NCBI RefSeq assembly: GCF_029318685.1
Contig: NZ_CP119677.1
Coordinates: 434,001 to 498,000 of the forward strand
Length of the DNA: 64,000 nt
Origin: Ruminiclostridium papyrosolvens DSM 2782
GTDB lineage: Bacteria; Bacillota; Clostridia; Acetivibrionales; DSM-1351
Direction of reading: 5' to 3'
The notes beneath the pieces were generated by a model. It worked only from the letters and a program-made list of their open reading frames with translations. It did not search any database and had not been told where the DNA came from. Positions 9,117 through 17,542 of this stretch are shown piece after piece (within the stretch, counting starts at the first letter, position 1; every line of letters begins with the position of its first letter). A program made the position numbers and the translations under genes.

Positions 9117-9165
9117 AGTCTAGGGTAAATATAAAGAATAGAGTCAAATGGAGGAGCAATATAAA

Positions 9166-10251
9166 ATGAGGTTGGAGAGATTAAAAAATGACAGCTTTTT
9201 AGATGTTTTAAGGATGATGGCACCGGGAACTTCACTCCGAGAGGGTCTGGAAAACATATTAAAGGCAAAAACCGGTGCCTTGATTGTAATCGGGGACTCT
9301 CCAGAGGTAATAAAGATAGTTGATGGCGGATTTACCATAAACAAACCTTATACCTCATCACACCTTTATGAACTTGCAAAAATGGACGGAGCAATAATAG
9401 TCAGTAAGGATTTAAAGGTAATTTTGTATGCAAATGCACTCCTTATACCTGATGCCAGTATAGTAACCACTGAAACAGGAACCAGACATAAAACGGCAGA
9501 AAGATTTGCAAAACAGACAGGTGAGATTGTTTTATGTATTTCCCAAAGACGAAATGTTATTACCCTTTACAAGGATAACAGGAAATATATATTAAGGGAT
9601 ACATCAACAATACTGACCCGTGCAAATCAGGCATTGCAGACTCTGGAGAAGTACAAAAGCGTACTTGATGCAGGAATAAAGAATTTAAATGTAATGGAAT
9701 TAGAAGATATAGTTACACTCAACGATGTGGCATATGTTATTCAAAGGACTGAAATGGTAATGCGGATAGTTGACGAGATTGACAGGTATATTTGTGAGCT
9801 GGGCAATGAAGGAAGACTTATAAGCATGCAGTTAGAAGAACTTCTTCAGAATGTTGAGAACAATGTATGGCTTGTTATTGAGGATTACCAAATAAAAAAA
9901 GACGGGCAAAATACAAATGATATAATAAAACAGCTTCGCAGTTTGTCAAACGATGACCTTGTAGAACTTGCAAGCGTTACAAAACTATTAGGCTTCTCAG
10001 GAGCCGCAGTTTCGCTGGATACTGCTGTTTCACCAAGAGGCTACAGAATGTTGAGCCGTCTGCCAAAACTTCCTGTTACCATAATGAAAAATATAATTGG
10101 TGAGTTTCAGAATCTTCAGGGTGTAGTTAAGGCAAGTATAGAAGATTTGGATAAAGTTGAAGGCATCGGGGAAGTGCGGGCAAAATCCATTACAGAAGGC
10201 CTTTCGAGAATAAAGGAGCAGACTATAATGGATAAAAGGTCAATATATTAG
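9166..10251 (+). CDS. disA: DNA integrity scanning diadenylate cyclase DisA
   Basis: A 361-residue enzyme that makes c-di-AMP from two ATP and scans DNA for branched structures. The N-terminal DAC domain carries DGA at residues 74-76 and the RHKTAER motif from 107. A helical spine follows, and the C-terminal helix-hairpin-helix DNA-binding domain contains VEGIGEVRAKSI. The start at 9166 is chosen because GGAGGAG ends nine bases before it; the in-frame ATG at 9148 lies inside that RBS. The gene ends at a bidirectional terminator facing a convergent gene. Confidence 0.95.
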   Translation: MRLERLKNDSFLDVLRMMAPGTSLREGLENILKAKTGALIVIGDSPEVIKIVDGGFTINKPYTSSHLYELAKMDGAIIVSKDLKVILYANALLIPDASIVTTETGTRHKTAERFAKQTGEIVLCISQRRNVITLYKDNRKYILRDTSTILTRANQALQTLEKYKSVLDAGIKNLNVMELEDIVTLNDVAYVIQRTEMVMRIVDEIDRYICELGNEGRLISMQLEELLQNVENNVWLVIEDYQIKKDGQNTNDIIKQLRSLSNDDLVELASVTKLLGFSGAAVSLDTAVSPRGYRMLSRLPKLPVTIMKNIIGEFQNLQGVVKASIEDLDKVEGIGEVRAKSITEGLSRIKEQTIMDKRSIY

Positions 10252-10272
10252 TAAGACATGGGGAAATAAAAT

Positions 10273-10303
10273 AAAGGGATTAACATATTTGTTAATCCCT
10301 TTT
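10273..10303. terminator. Bidirectional terminator after disA
   Basis: A perfect 12-bp stem (10273-10284 with 10291-10302) with a 6-base loop, flanked by A and T runs. It serves disA and the convergent gene at 10306-10701. Confidence 0.9.
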
Positions 10304-10305
10304 AA

Positions 10306-10701
10306 TCATCTCAGATTATATTTGCCAAGCATCCGTATTCTGTCGTTTTCTTTTAAAATAATATCATAAAGATTTAAATCCAATGTGTTACAGATGGAAG
10401 CCAGATAAAAGAGATTTCTCCCAATATCACGTTCTATGGCATCCCTGCAATTGTCACATAAAGTACCTTCAACATGCCCATTCACAGAGTTTTTCATTTC
10501 GTCAAAGTTAGCATCGGCAGGAATATCCTGTTTGTGGGCATTGATGGTTAAACATCCACATTGAGTAACAGATTTAATAACCGCTCTGTTTACCCGGGAA
10601 TTTGAATCCTGATATTTCGTAATTAAGTCTAGAATACTCCTATTTCTTACAAGCAGCTCCTGTGCAGTGTATTGAAAATCATCAACAAGTATATCCTTCA
10701 T
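10306..10701 (-). CDS. Conserved hypothetical protein with a MazG-like tail
   Basis: A 131-residue soluble protein. A central SVTQCGC motif and a CDNC pair could bind a metal. The C-terminal part (IGRNLFYLASICNTLDLNLYDIIL) recalls the helical end of MazG-type nucleotide pyrophosphohydrolases. The start at 10701 follows GAGGTG at six bases; a GTG nine bases upstream is less likely. As I recall, relatives next to disA in clostridia carry a DUF1573-type name, which I have not verified. The gene has a near-perfect promoter. The function is unknown. Confidence 0.65.
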   Translation of the reverse strand: MKDILVDDFQYTAQELLVRNRSILDLITKYQDSNSRVNRAVIKSVTQCGCLTINAHKQDIPADANFDEMKNSVNGHVEGTLCDNCRDAIERDIGRNLFYLASICNTLDLNLYDIILKENDRIRMLGKYNLR

Positions 10702-10734
10702 GTGATTCACCTCAGTATTTAGATGTCTGCCTTT

Positions 10735-10763
10735 ATTATACTTTTACCTATAAATACTGTCAA
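10735..10763 (-). promoter_or_regulatory. SigA promoter for the 10306-10701 gene
   Basis: Read on the minus strand: TTGACA (10763-10758), a 17-base spacer, TATAAT (10740-10735). This is an exact consensus match, placed 34 bases upstream of the start codon. Confidence 0.85.
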
Positions 10764-10822
10764 ACCCCAAAAAACAATATTTAACAGAATTAATTTTAAC
10801 TGTTAATATATATGTTTGATTT

Positions 10823-10851
10823 TTGACATTAAATATTCTTTGTAGTATACT
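10823..10851 (+). promoter_or_regulatory. SigA promoter of the carD leader
   Basis: TTGACA at 10823-10828, a 17-base spacer, TATACT at 10846-10851. The predicted transcript start near 10858 leaves a leader of about 180 bases before carD. No second good promoter was found nearer to carD. Confidence 0.8.
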
Positions 10852-10885
10852 TGAATTATTGAGACAATTTTATATAAATTAATCC

Positions 10886-10934
10886 AAACGCACTCAACTA
10901 TAGTATTAGTGCGTTTTAGTATTTTTGTTTTATA
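10886..10934 (+). terminator. Terminator-like hairpin inside the carD leader
   Basis: A perfect 9-bp stem (AAACGCACT 10886-10894 with AGTGCGTTT 10908-10916) is followed by TTTTAGTATTTTTGTTTT. It lies only about 30 bases after the predicted transcript start and about 105 bases before the carD start, so most transcripts may stop here as a ~60-nt RNA, or read-through may be regulated. Confidence 0.6.
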
Positions 10935-11038
10935 TTTATTAACAGCTCGACTGAATACAGATATTTACATAGATTCATAAGAGCTTTTGGATATACAAAT
11001 AGTGGAAAGGTTTGCGTTATTTTTTATGGAGGATTGCT

Positions 11039-11518
11039 ATGTATAACGTAGGAGATAAAATTGTATATCCCATGCATGGTGCGGGTGTTATTGAATCCAT
11101 AGAGGAAAAGGAAATACTTGGTAAAAAATGCAGCTATTATGTTATGAAAATACCTATTGGTGATTTGAAGGTTATGATACCTACCAATAACATTACTGAT
11201 ATAGGCATAAGAGGTGTAATAAGTGTTTCTGAAGCTGACAATGTCTTTAATTTTTTGAAGGACGGCCAGCATGAAATTCCATCCAATTGGAATAAACGCT
11301 ATCGGGAAAACATGGTCAAGATAAAAAGCGGCGACATTTTTGAGGTAGCTGATGTTGTTAGAAGTCTTATGCAAAGAGAAAAGGAAAAAGGGCTTTCTAC
11401 AGGTGAGAGAAAAATGTTGAGCAGCGCAAAACAGATACTAATAAGTGAATTGGTTCTTGTAAAAGGCATTAATCAGCATGAAGTTGAGATTAAAATCCAA
11501 GAGTACCTTTACGGCTGA
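11039..11518 (+). CDS. carD: CarD/CdnL-family transcription regulator
   Basis: A 159-residue protein of the CarD_CdnL_TRCF family, which binds the RNA polymerase beta subunit and stabilises open promoter complexes. The N-terminal RNAP-interacting domain starts MYNVGDKIVYPMHGAGVI with the usual Tudor-like pattern, and the C-terminal half is helical (YRENMVKIKSGDI, LSTGERKMLSSAKQIL). The start at 11039 follows ATGGAGGA; a longer frame from a TTG at 11012 would place the RBS inside the gene. It is 17 bases from the next gene and probably co-transcribed with the PIN/TRAM protein and ispD. Confidence 0.9.
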   Translation: MYNVGDKIVYPMHGAGVIESIEEKEILGKKCSYYVMKIPIGDLKVMIPTNNITDIGIRGVISVSEADNVFNFLKDGQHEIPSNWNKRYRENMVKIKSGDIFEVADVVRSLMQREKEKGLSTGERKMLSSAKQILISELVLVKGINQHEVEIKIQEYLYG

Positions 11519-11535
11519 GACGCCTTTGAAGGAGA

Positions 11536-12582
11536 ATGAATGTGCTAAACAGGATTATTAAAATATCTTTTTCTATTCTAGGAGCTGTTACCGGATTTAC
11601 TATTTTACATACAATTTTATCATTTAATATAAAAATCGGTGAAAATCTAAAAGTACCATTAGTGATACTGTTTTCATCCGTTTTCTGTGCCATTTTTTAT
11701 TTTATGGCAGCTAAGATAATTGAAGTGCTTACGGGCTTCATTGATAAGATTGAAAAAGGCATTCAAAATGTAACAATGTCTGAGCTGGTTCTGGGAGCTG
11801 CGGGACTTATACTTGGACTCATTGTTGCAAATCTTGTAAGCATACCGATAATGAAAATTCAGATTATAGGGCTGCCCTTTGCAGTAATAATAAATATATT
11901 GTTCGGACTTATGGGAGTTATCCTTTCCCAAAGAAAGAAAAATGAGAGTATAGCAGATATTTTTAAGGAGCAGTCTTCCTCTCGTAATAAGAAACTTGTT
12001 GACACCTGCACAATTATTGACGGTAGGATTCTTGACATATTCAATACAGGGTTTTTGGAAGGTGATATTGTAATTCCTGCTTATGTCCTTGAAGAACTAA
12101 GGCATATAGCTGATTCTCAGGACGGACTGAGGAGAGCCAGAGGCAGAAGAGGATTGGATATACTTAATCTGCTTCAAAAGGAAGGTAATAGTATTGTAAA
12201 AATAGACGAAACAGATTTCCCAGATATACAGGAAGTTGATGAAAAACTTCTTAAAACGGCACAAAAGCTAAAATGCAAGCTTATAACAATTGATTACAAC
12301 CTTACAAAGGTTGCTTCATTAAAGGGAATACAGGTGCTCAATATAAACGACCTTGCCAATGCAGTTAAACCCGTTGCTCTACCGGGGGAGGAAATGAATA
12401 TACTGGTTGTAAAAGATGGAAAAGAAAACGGACAAGGTGTTGGGTTTTTGGAAGATGGAACTATGGTTGTTGTAGATGGGGGTAAAAAGTATCTGGGTCA
12501 GACAATTCCCGTAATGGTAACAAGTATGCTTCAGACATCTGCGGGACGAATGGTTTTTGTTAAACCCAATATAAGTGATTAA
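11536..12582 (+). CDS. Membrane-anchored PIN/TRAM nuclease-like protein (YacL-like)
   Basis: A 348-residue protein related to Bacillus YacL. Four transmembrane segments fill residues ~5-135. A PIN domain follows with VDTCTIIDGRI, an acidic residue in LEELRHIAD, and ITIDYNL, consistent with a metal-dependent RNase site. A TRAM domain ends the chain (MNILVVKDGKENGQGVGFL). It is placed between carD and ispD, as in many Firmicutes (yacL between disA and ispD). RBS GAAGGAGA. The RNA substrate is unknown. Confidence 0.9.
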   Translation: MNVLNRIIKISFSILGAVTGFTILHTILSFNIKIGENLKVPLVILFSSVFCAIFYFMAAKIIEVLTGFIDKIEKGIQNVTMSELVLGAAGLILGLIVANLVSIPIMKIQIIGLPFAVIINILFGLMGVILSQRKKNESIADIFKEQSSSRNKKLVDTCTIIDGRILDIFNTGFLEGDIVIPAYVLEELRHIADSQDGLRRARGRRGLDILNLLQKEGNSIVKIDETDFPDIQEVDEKLLKTAQKLKCKLITIDYNLTKVASLKGIQVLNINDLANAVKPVALPGEEMNILVVKDGKENGQGVGFLEDGTMVVVDGGKKYLGQTIPVMVTSMLQTSAGRMVFVKPNISD

Positions 12583-12610
12583 CTACATAAGGATATGGAG
12601 GCATTTCGAT

Positions 12611-13318
12611 TTGAACTCAAGTGATATATCTAAAAAAGTAACTGCTATTATAACCGCAGCAGGAAAAGGTACAAGGATGAATTCCAGTATTAACAAGCAG
12701 TATTTGGAAATAGCCGGGATACCTGTACTTGCCAGAACAATAAGTGTATTTGAGAGTTGTTCTGAGGTTGATAATATAATACTTGTTGTTAATGAGGAAG
12801 ATATAAATTTTTGCAAGCATGAAATAGTGAAGAAGTTTAATTTTACAAAGGTAATTTCCCTTGTGAGCGGAGGTGCGGAACGTCAAAACTCGGTTTATAA
12901 GGGACTTTGTTCTATTAGGGATGAAAAAGCTATTGTATTGATTCATGATGGTGCAAGACCTTTTGTTTCAAATAAAAACATTGTGGATTGTATAGCTGCC
13001 GCCAAAGAATTTGGTGCCTGCGGAGTTGGGGTTCGGTCAAAGGATACTATCAAGATTTCGGATAATAACGGGTTTGTACAGTCAACCCCGGACAGGAGCA
13101 GTCTTTGGAGTATTCAAACACCCCAGGGCTTTATGTATGAGGTTATAAAGACTGCCCATGACAAAGCTGTACAGAATGACTATATCGGAACCGATGATAT
13201 GGTTTTGGTTGAGAAACTGGGTTTACCGGTTAAAATTGTGGAAGGCAGCTATCAGAATATAAAAATTACTACTCCCGAGGATTTAATAATGGGAGAGTCT
13301 TTGCTGTCTTCTTTGTAA
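12611..13318 (+). CDS. ispD: 2-C-methyl-D-erythritol 4-phosphate cytidylyltransferase
   Basis: A 235-residue enzyme of the MEP isoprenoid pathway that forms CDP-ME from MEP and CTP. The N-terminal loop AAGKGTRM binds the nucleotide; HDGARPFV, IQTPQGF and GTDDMVL are all present. The TTG at 12611 is chosen as start because GGAGG lies nine bases before it; a GTG at 12575 overlapping the previous gene has no RBS. The usual partner ispF is not directly downstream in the same direction: an ABC transporter and a repeat intervene and ispF is inverted. Confidence 0.93.
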   Translation: MNSSDISKKVTAIITAAGKGTRMNSSINKQYLEIAGIPVLARTISVFESCSEVDNIILVVNEEDINFCKHEIVKKFNFTKVISLVSGGAERQNSVYKGLCSIRDEKAIVLIHDGARPFVSNKNIVDCIAAAKEFGACGVGVRSKDTIKISDNNGFVQSTPDRSSLWSIQTPQGFMYEVIKTAHDKAVQNDYIGTDDMVLVEKLGLPVKIVEGSYQNIKITTPEDLIMGESLLSSL

Positions 13319-13341
13319 ATAGTATGAAGGGAATGTGATTT

Positions 13342-14976
13342 ATGGGGAGCTTAAAGAGTCTGCTTAAAATAATACCATTTATCAAAAAGTACCGTTTGTT
13401 TTTTTGTATAGGCATTGCAGGTACTATATTGTGTTCAGCTGTTTCTGTTCCCATACCTTACTTTATCGGGTATATACTTGATAATGTTGTGGAAGGGTCT
13501 AAGAGCTACAAGGAATTATATTACTATATTGGATTAATTGCATTGCTGTATGTGTTAAGATATGCTATTTCTTTTGCAGCACAGTATATTTTTGCAAAAG
13601 TAAGCAATGAAGTTACAAATGAAATGAGATATTCAGTAATAAGCAAGGTGTTGGATCTTCCAATGAGTTATTTATCAAATACAGAAAAGGGCTACATACA
13701 AAGCAGAATAGGGGAATGCGGTAACGTCAGTGTTGTATTTTCACCCTCAAATATAGGGCTGCTTCTTGGTCTTGTTGATGCAGTTGCGGCGGCAATAGCT
13801 ATGTTTTCACTGAATTTCAAACTGGCTTTGGTTACTGTTATTCTATCCCCTGTATTTTACTTTTCCTCAAAGGCATCCGCAGGAGGATTTATGAAGGTCA
13901 CTCACCAGATGATGGAATCAAATGCTGTTTTAAACGGAGAATGTTTTGAAATAATCAACGGGATTGAAGATATAAAGGTATTGAACGGAAAAGAAAATCA
14001 GTTGAAGAGGTTTAAAAGCAAGCTTGATGACCTTGTAAAGAAAAGTATAAAGCAAAGCAAATCAATATTAGTTTTTATTGAGAATATTACAATAGCTAAT
14101 AACATGGGAACTCTTATAATACTGCTGATTGCGGCAATTCTTATTATTAAGGGGCAGTTTACAATAGGTCTGTATACTTCTTTTTCACTATACATAGGAA
14201 GGGTTTTTGGTGCAAGTCAAGGTTTGGCGACAGTAGGAACCACAATAAAGCCTGCGTGTCTTAGTATAGAAAGATTGTATGAGCTGTTGGATATGAAGGG
14301 CGAAAATGAAGGAAAAACAGAGATTCTAGAAAGCAATATTGATTCCATTAAAGTAGAAAATGTATCATTCAGATATAACAGCAATACTAAAAACGTTATT
14401 AATTCCTTAAATTTTGAAATAAGCAAAGGTGAAAAAGTCCTTTTACGTGGTGAAAACGGTTCCGGGAAATCTACACTCATAAAGCTTCTGGTTGGATTGT
14501 ATACACCGGAGGAAGGAAAGATACTTTTTAATGATAAGGATTTATCCACTATAAATAACAAAAGCCTGAGAGATAGAATCGGTATTGTGTCCCAAAGTAT
14601 ATTCCTGTTCAGAGGCACTGTTCTTGATAATATATTGTACGGTCAGAACCAAAAGAAACGCGAGGATGTTGAGCTGCTGATAAAGCAACTGAATCTGGAC
14701 TCGTACATAAAAAGACTCCCGAATGGCTTGGATTCAGAAATATCCCAGAATACAGCCGGTGTTTCGGGAGGACAGGCACAGGTAATTGCCTTTGTGCGGG
14801 CAATGCTTCTGAACAAAGATATTGTAATACTAGATGAGCCTATTTCAAATGTGGACGTTGAAACACGTGATATCGTACTGAATATTCTCAAAAATAATGA
14901 ATTTAAAGGAATTCTCATTGTTGTGTCCCATATAGTGGATAATATGGAATTTATAAACAAAGTGATTGAATTTTAG
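13342..14976 (+). CDS. ABC transporter half-exporter (membrane and ATPase domains fused)
   Basis: A 544-residue type IV exporter half-molecule, presumably a homodimer. The membrane domain covers about residues 1-300 with six hydrophobic segments. The ATPase domain shows Walker A GENGSGKST near residue 370, a signature SGGQAQ, Walker B DIVILDEP, the D-loop SNVD and the H-loop VSH. The signature carries Q instead of the usual R at its end. No protease domain is present, unlike bacteriocin exporters of the C39 type. No second half-transporter or regulator is adjacent. The substrate is unknown. It probably shares the ispD transcript (23-base gap). Confidence 0.85.
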   Translation: MGSLKSLLKIIPFIKKYRLFFCIGIAGTILCSAVSVPIPYFIGYILDNVVEGSKSYKELYYYIGLIALLYVLRYAISFAAQYIFAKVSNEVTNEMRYSVISKVLDLPMSYLSNTEKGYIQSRIGECGNVSVVFSPSNIGLLLGLVDAVAAAIAMFSLNFKLALVTVILSPVFYFSSKASAGGFMKVTHQMMESNAVLNGECFEIINGIEDIKVLNGKENQLKRFKSKLDDLVKKSIKQSKSILVFIENITIANNMGTLIILLIAAILIIKGQFTIGLYTSFSLYIGRVFGASQGLATVGTTIKPACLSIERLYELLDMKGENEGKTEILESNIDSIKVENVSFRYNSNTKNVINSLNFEISKGEKVLLRGENGSGKSTLIKLLVGLYTPEEGKILFNDKDLSTINNKSLRDRIGIVSQSIFLFRGTVLDNILYGQNQKKREDVELLIKQLNLDSYIKRLPNGLDSEISQNTAGVSGGQAQVIAFVRAMLLNKDIVILDEPISNVDVETRDIVLNILKNNEFKGILIVVSHIVDNMEFINKVIEF

Positions 14977-15010
14977 TTTAAAAATGGGTTGTTACTGTTT
15001 TATCATTTCT

Positions 15011-15236
15011 ACTCCCGTATAAAATTATATCAATGATTGCTTCCAAGATATTTGCAAGAGTTTCTATCGGCTCATCTTTGGATATTTTACCGTCGCTCAC
15101 ATTCATCGTCCATGATTCAGTGTGTCGCTAAAACCTACCTCGTGATAGGTTTTCCGGTAAAATCTCCGCGTTCGCCTATAAACATCTGCAAATATCTTTA
15201 ACCAAGCTTCCATTGATATGATTTATACTCTAAAGT
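15011..15236 (-). repeat. Long palindromic dispersed repeat, copy 1 (MITE-like)
   Basis: A 226-bp element that matches the reverse complement of 18369-18562 over almost its whole length, apart from a ~35-base insertion in its centre (within 15107-15147). Each copy is an imperfect palindrome: GATATTTGCA pairs with TGCAAATATC and ATATCAATG with CATTGATAT. The ends read ACT...AGT. No gene with an RBS lies inside. It fills the gap between the ABC transporter and ispF. Confidence 0.8.
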
Positions 15237-15269
15237 ATAGGCTAAAACATCAGCCCATTTTCACAGCTT

Positions 15270-15740
15270 TTATATTGCAGTAACAACACAAAAGGCCTGT
15301 ACTCCTTTGCCCTGACCAAATGCGGTCAGGCCTTCACCTGTCGTAGCTGTTATTCCTACACAGTTTTCGGGAATAGCTAGAAGTTCAGATATGGATTTGC
15401 GCATTTCTGCAATCTTAGGTGATATCTTAGGGTGGGAACACTCTATTGAAATTGATACGTGTACCACCTTAACATCAACCAGATATTTAAGAGCCTCCTT
15501 CAAATATTGGGAGCTGTCTGTAATTCCTTTTTCAAGGCACATTTCATCGCTGATTTTTCCAAGTATGTTAACGCAGGTTACACCGGATATTGCATTGGTA
15601 AGTGCATGGAGAACTACATCCGCATCACTGTTTCCATCCAGTGGTGTTACTTCATCAAAAACCACGCCTCCCAGTATAAACTTTTTAGTATTGTTTTGAA
15701 AATCAAATTTGTGACTGTCTTGGCCAATTCCAACTTTCAT
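15270..15740 (-). CDS. ispF: Divergent IspF-like protein (MECDP synthase family)
   Basis: A 156-residue homologue of 2-C-methyl-D-erythritol 2,4-cyclodiphosphate synthase. The metal ligands Asp8, His10 and His45 are kept (GQDSH, DADVVLHAL), and the C-terminal ITATTGEGL and GQGKGVQA match the family. Several normally invariant parts are changed: GHSDAD is GNSDAD, the GDIG motif reads NILG, and the FPDTD loop is replaced by ISDEMCLEKGITD. The enzyme could be altered or weakly active. The start at 15740 is set by GGAGA five bases upstream. It is divergent from proS and lies between the two repeat copies. Confidence 0.75.
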   Translation of the reverse strand: MKVGIGQDSHKFDFQNNTKKFILGGVVFDEVTPLDGNSDADVVLHALTNAISGVTCVNILGKISDEMCLEKGITDSSQYLKEALKYLVDVKVVHVSISIECSHPKISPKIAEMRKSISELLAIPENCVGITATTGEGLTAFGQGKGVQAFCVVTAI

Positions 15741-15810
15741 AGTATTCTCCATTTCTTAAAAAATGTACAAACACATTATATTATAACCGTTTACGCCCGT
15801 GCAAGTGCTA

Positions 15811-15841
15811 TTGACATACCATGGTAAATATATTATATAAT
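15811..15841 (+). promoter_or_regulatory. Promoter of proS
   Basis: TTGACA at 15811-15816, then TATATA at 15834-15839 (17-base spacer), overlapping TATAAT at 15836-15841 (19-base spacer). The opposite strand has TTGCAC with a TATAAT pair that could serve ispF. The leader of about 85 bases is too short for a T-box. Confidence 0.7.
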
Positions 15842-15932
15842 AGTAGTTAGGACTTTTTTAATTAAGTCGGCAGGCAGATTACTGAATAATAAATATAAAA
15901 TTAAGTGTTTAAATACAGTACTGGAGGTAAAG

Positions 15933-17369
15933 ATGGCTAAGGATAAAAAACTGGTAGAAGAAATAACTTCTATGAATGATGATTTCGCACAGTGGTATAC
16001 CGATGTTATAAAGAAGGCTGAACTTGTAGATTACTCAAGTGTCAGAGGTTGTATGGTTATAAAGCCTTATGGCTATGCAATATGGGAAAATCTTCAGAAA
16101 GCCTTGGATACAAGATTTAAGGCTACAGGACATGAAAATGTTTACATGCCTATGTTCATACCTGAGAGCTTATTGCTAAAGGAAAAGGAGCATGTTGAAG
16201 GATTTGCACCTGAAGTTGCATGGGTAACTCACGGAGGAGATGAAAAGCTGACAGAAAGGCTTTGCGTAAGACCTACTTCTGAAACCCTGTTTTGCGAGCA
16301 TTATTCAAATTCCATCCAATCCTACAGAGACTTGCCAAAGCTCTATAACCAATGGTGTTCTGTAGTAAGATGGGAAAAGACTACAAGACCGTTTTTGAGA
16401 ACACTGGAATTTCTGTGGCAGGAAGGACATACTGCTCATGCTACAGCTGAGGAAGCTCAGGAAGAGACCATAAAAATGCTTAACGTATATGCTGATGTTT
16501 TGGAAAACGTACTTGCTATTCCTGTTATAAAAGGCAGAAAGACCGATAAGGAAAAATTTGCAGGAGCCCATGCTACCTACACAATTGAAAGCCTTATGCA
16601 TGATGGAAAGGCTTTACAATCGGGTACATCCCATAATTTTGGTGATGGGTTTGCAAAGGCTTTTGATATTCAATATACAGATAAGAACAATCAGCTCCAA
16701 TATGTACACCAGACCTCATGGGGCGTAACTACTCGTCTTATAGGTGCGATTATAATGGTACACGGAGATGACAGCGGTTTGGTTCTCCCTCCTGCAGTAG
16801 CGCCTACACAGTTGATTATAATACCTGTTTCTCAACATAAGGAAGGTGTTCTGGAGAAAGCAAATGAATTAAAAGACAGGCTTTCAGCTAAGTTCAGAGT
16901 AAAAATGGACGACAGCGACAAAATGCCGGGTTGGAAGTTCAGTGAATATGAGATGAAGGGTGTTCCTATGCGCCTTGAAATAGGTCCAAAGGATATTGAA
17001 AAGAATCAGGCTGTATTGGTTAGAAGAGATAACAGAGAGAAGATATTTGTTTCTTTGGACAATCTGGAAGAAACAGTTGAAAACACTCTTGCGGACATAC
17101 AGAATTCACTCCTTGAAAAGGCCAGAGAGTTAAGGGATAAGAAGACTTATACTGCTACAACTATTGATGAGTTTGAGCAAATCATAAATACCACCCCGGG
17201 CTTTGTAAAAGGTATGTGGTGCGGCGACCGTGAGTGTGAAGACCTGGTTAAGGAAAAGACAGGTGCAACGGCAAGATGTATGCCTTTTGAGCAGGAACAA
17301 CTGTCAGAGAAGTGCATGTGCTGCGGAAAACCTGCAAAATCAATGGTATACTGGGGTAAAGCATATTAA
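15933..17369 (+). CDS. proS: Prolyl-tRNA synthetase (short, archaeal/eukaryal-type)
   Basis: A 478-residue class IIa aminoacyl-tRNA synthetase that charges tRNA-Pro. It is the short form without the editing insertion found in the bacterial-type ~570-residue enzyme. Visible are motif 2 ([20 protein letters not shown]), motif 3 region ([13 protein letters not shown]), an anticodon-binding domain, and a C-terminal zinc-binding domain with cysteines in WCGDRECE and KCMCCGK. RBS GGAGG. It is a single-gene transcription unit with its own promoter and terminator. Confidence 0.95.
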   Translation: MAKDKKLVEEITSMNDDFAQWYTDVIKKAELVDYSSVRGCMVIKPYGYAIWENLQKALDTRFKATGHENVYMPMFIPESLLLKEKEHVEGFAPEVAWVTHGGDEKLTERLCVRPTSETLFCEHYSNSIQSYRDLPKLYNQWCSVVRWEKTTRPFLRTLEFLWQEGHTAHATAEEAQEETIKMLNVYADVLENVLAIPVIKGRKTDKEKFAGAHATYTIESLMHDGKALQSGTSHNFGDGFAKAFDIQYTDKNNQLQYVHQTSWGVTTRLIGAIIMVHGDDSGLVLPPAVAPTQLIIIPVSQHKEGVLEKANELKDRLSAKFRVKMDDSDKMPGWKFSEYEMKGVPMRLEIGPKDIEKNQAVLVRRDNREKIFVSLDNLEETVENTLADIQNSLLEKARELRDKKTYTATTIDEFEQIINTTPGFVKGMWCGDRECEDLVKEKTGATARCMPFEQEQLSEKCMCCGKPAKSMVYWGKAY

Positions 17370-17387
17370 TTAATAATACTAAAATAA

Positions 17388-17432
17388 AAAACAGGCGGAC
17401 ATCATATATTATGATGTCCACCTGTTTTTTTG
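17388..17432 (+). terminator. Terminator after proS
   Basis: A 19-bp stem with one mismatch (from AAAACAGG at 17388 to CCTGTTTT), a 3-base loop and a run of seven T residues. Confidence 0.95.
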
Positions 17433-17542
17433 CTTTTTCATTAATATTTCTCAATAATGTAAATAAATATGGAAAACATGTCAATACTATCAACATAAGG
17501 CTGTTTAACCAAATATAGTAAGTAAAAGCAGGAGGGGTTTCA

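Noticed and set aside
9148-9165. Upstream in-frame ATG of disA
   Set aside because: It would place the only good RBS (GGAGGAG) inside the coding region; the ATG at 9166 has proper spacing.
15842-15932. Possible T-box leader before proS
   Set aside because: The leader is only about 85 bases and lacks a T-box sequence and specifier hairpin; only a small GACTT/AAGTC hairpin is seen.
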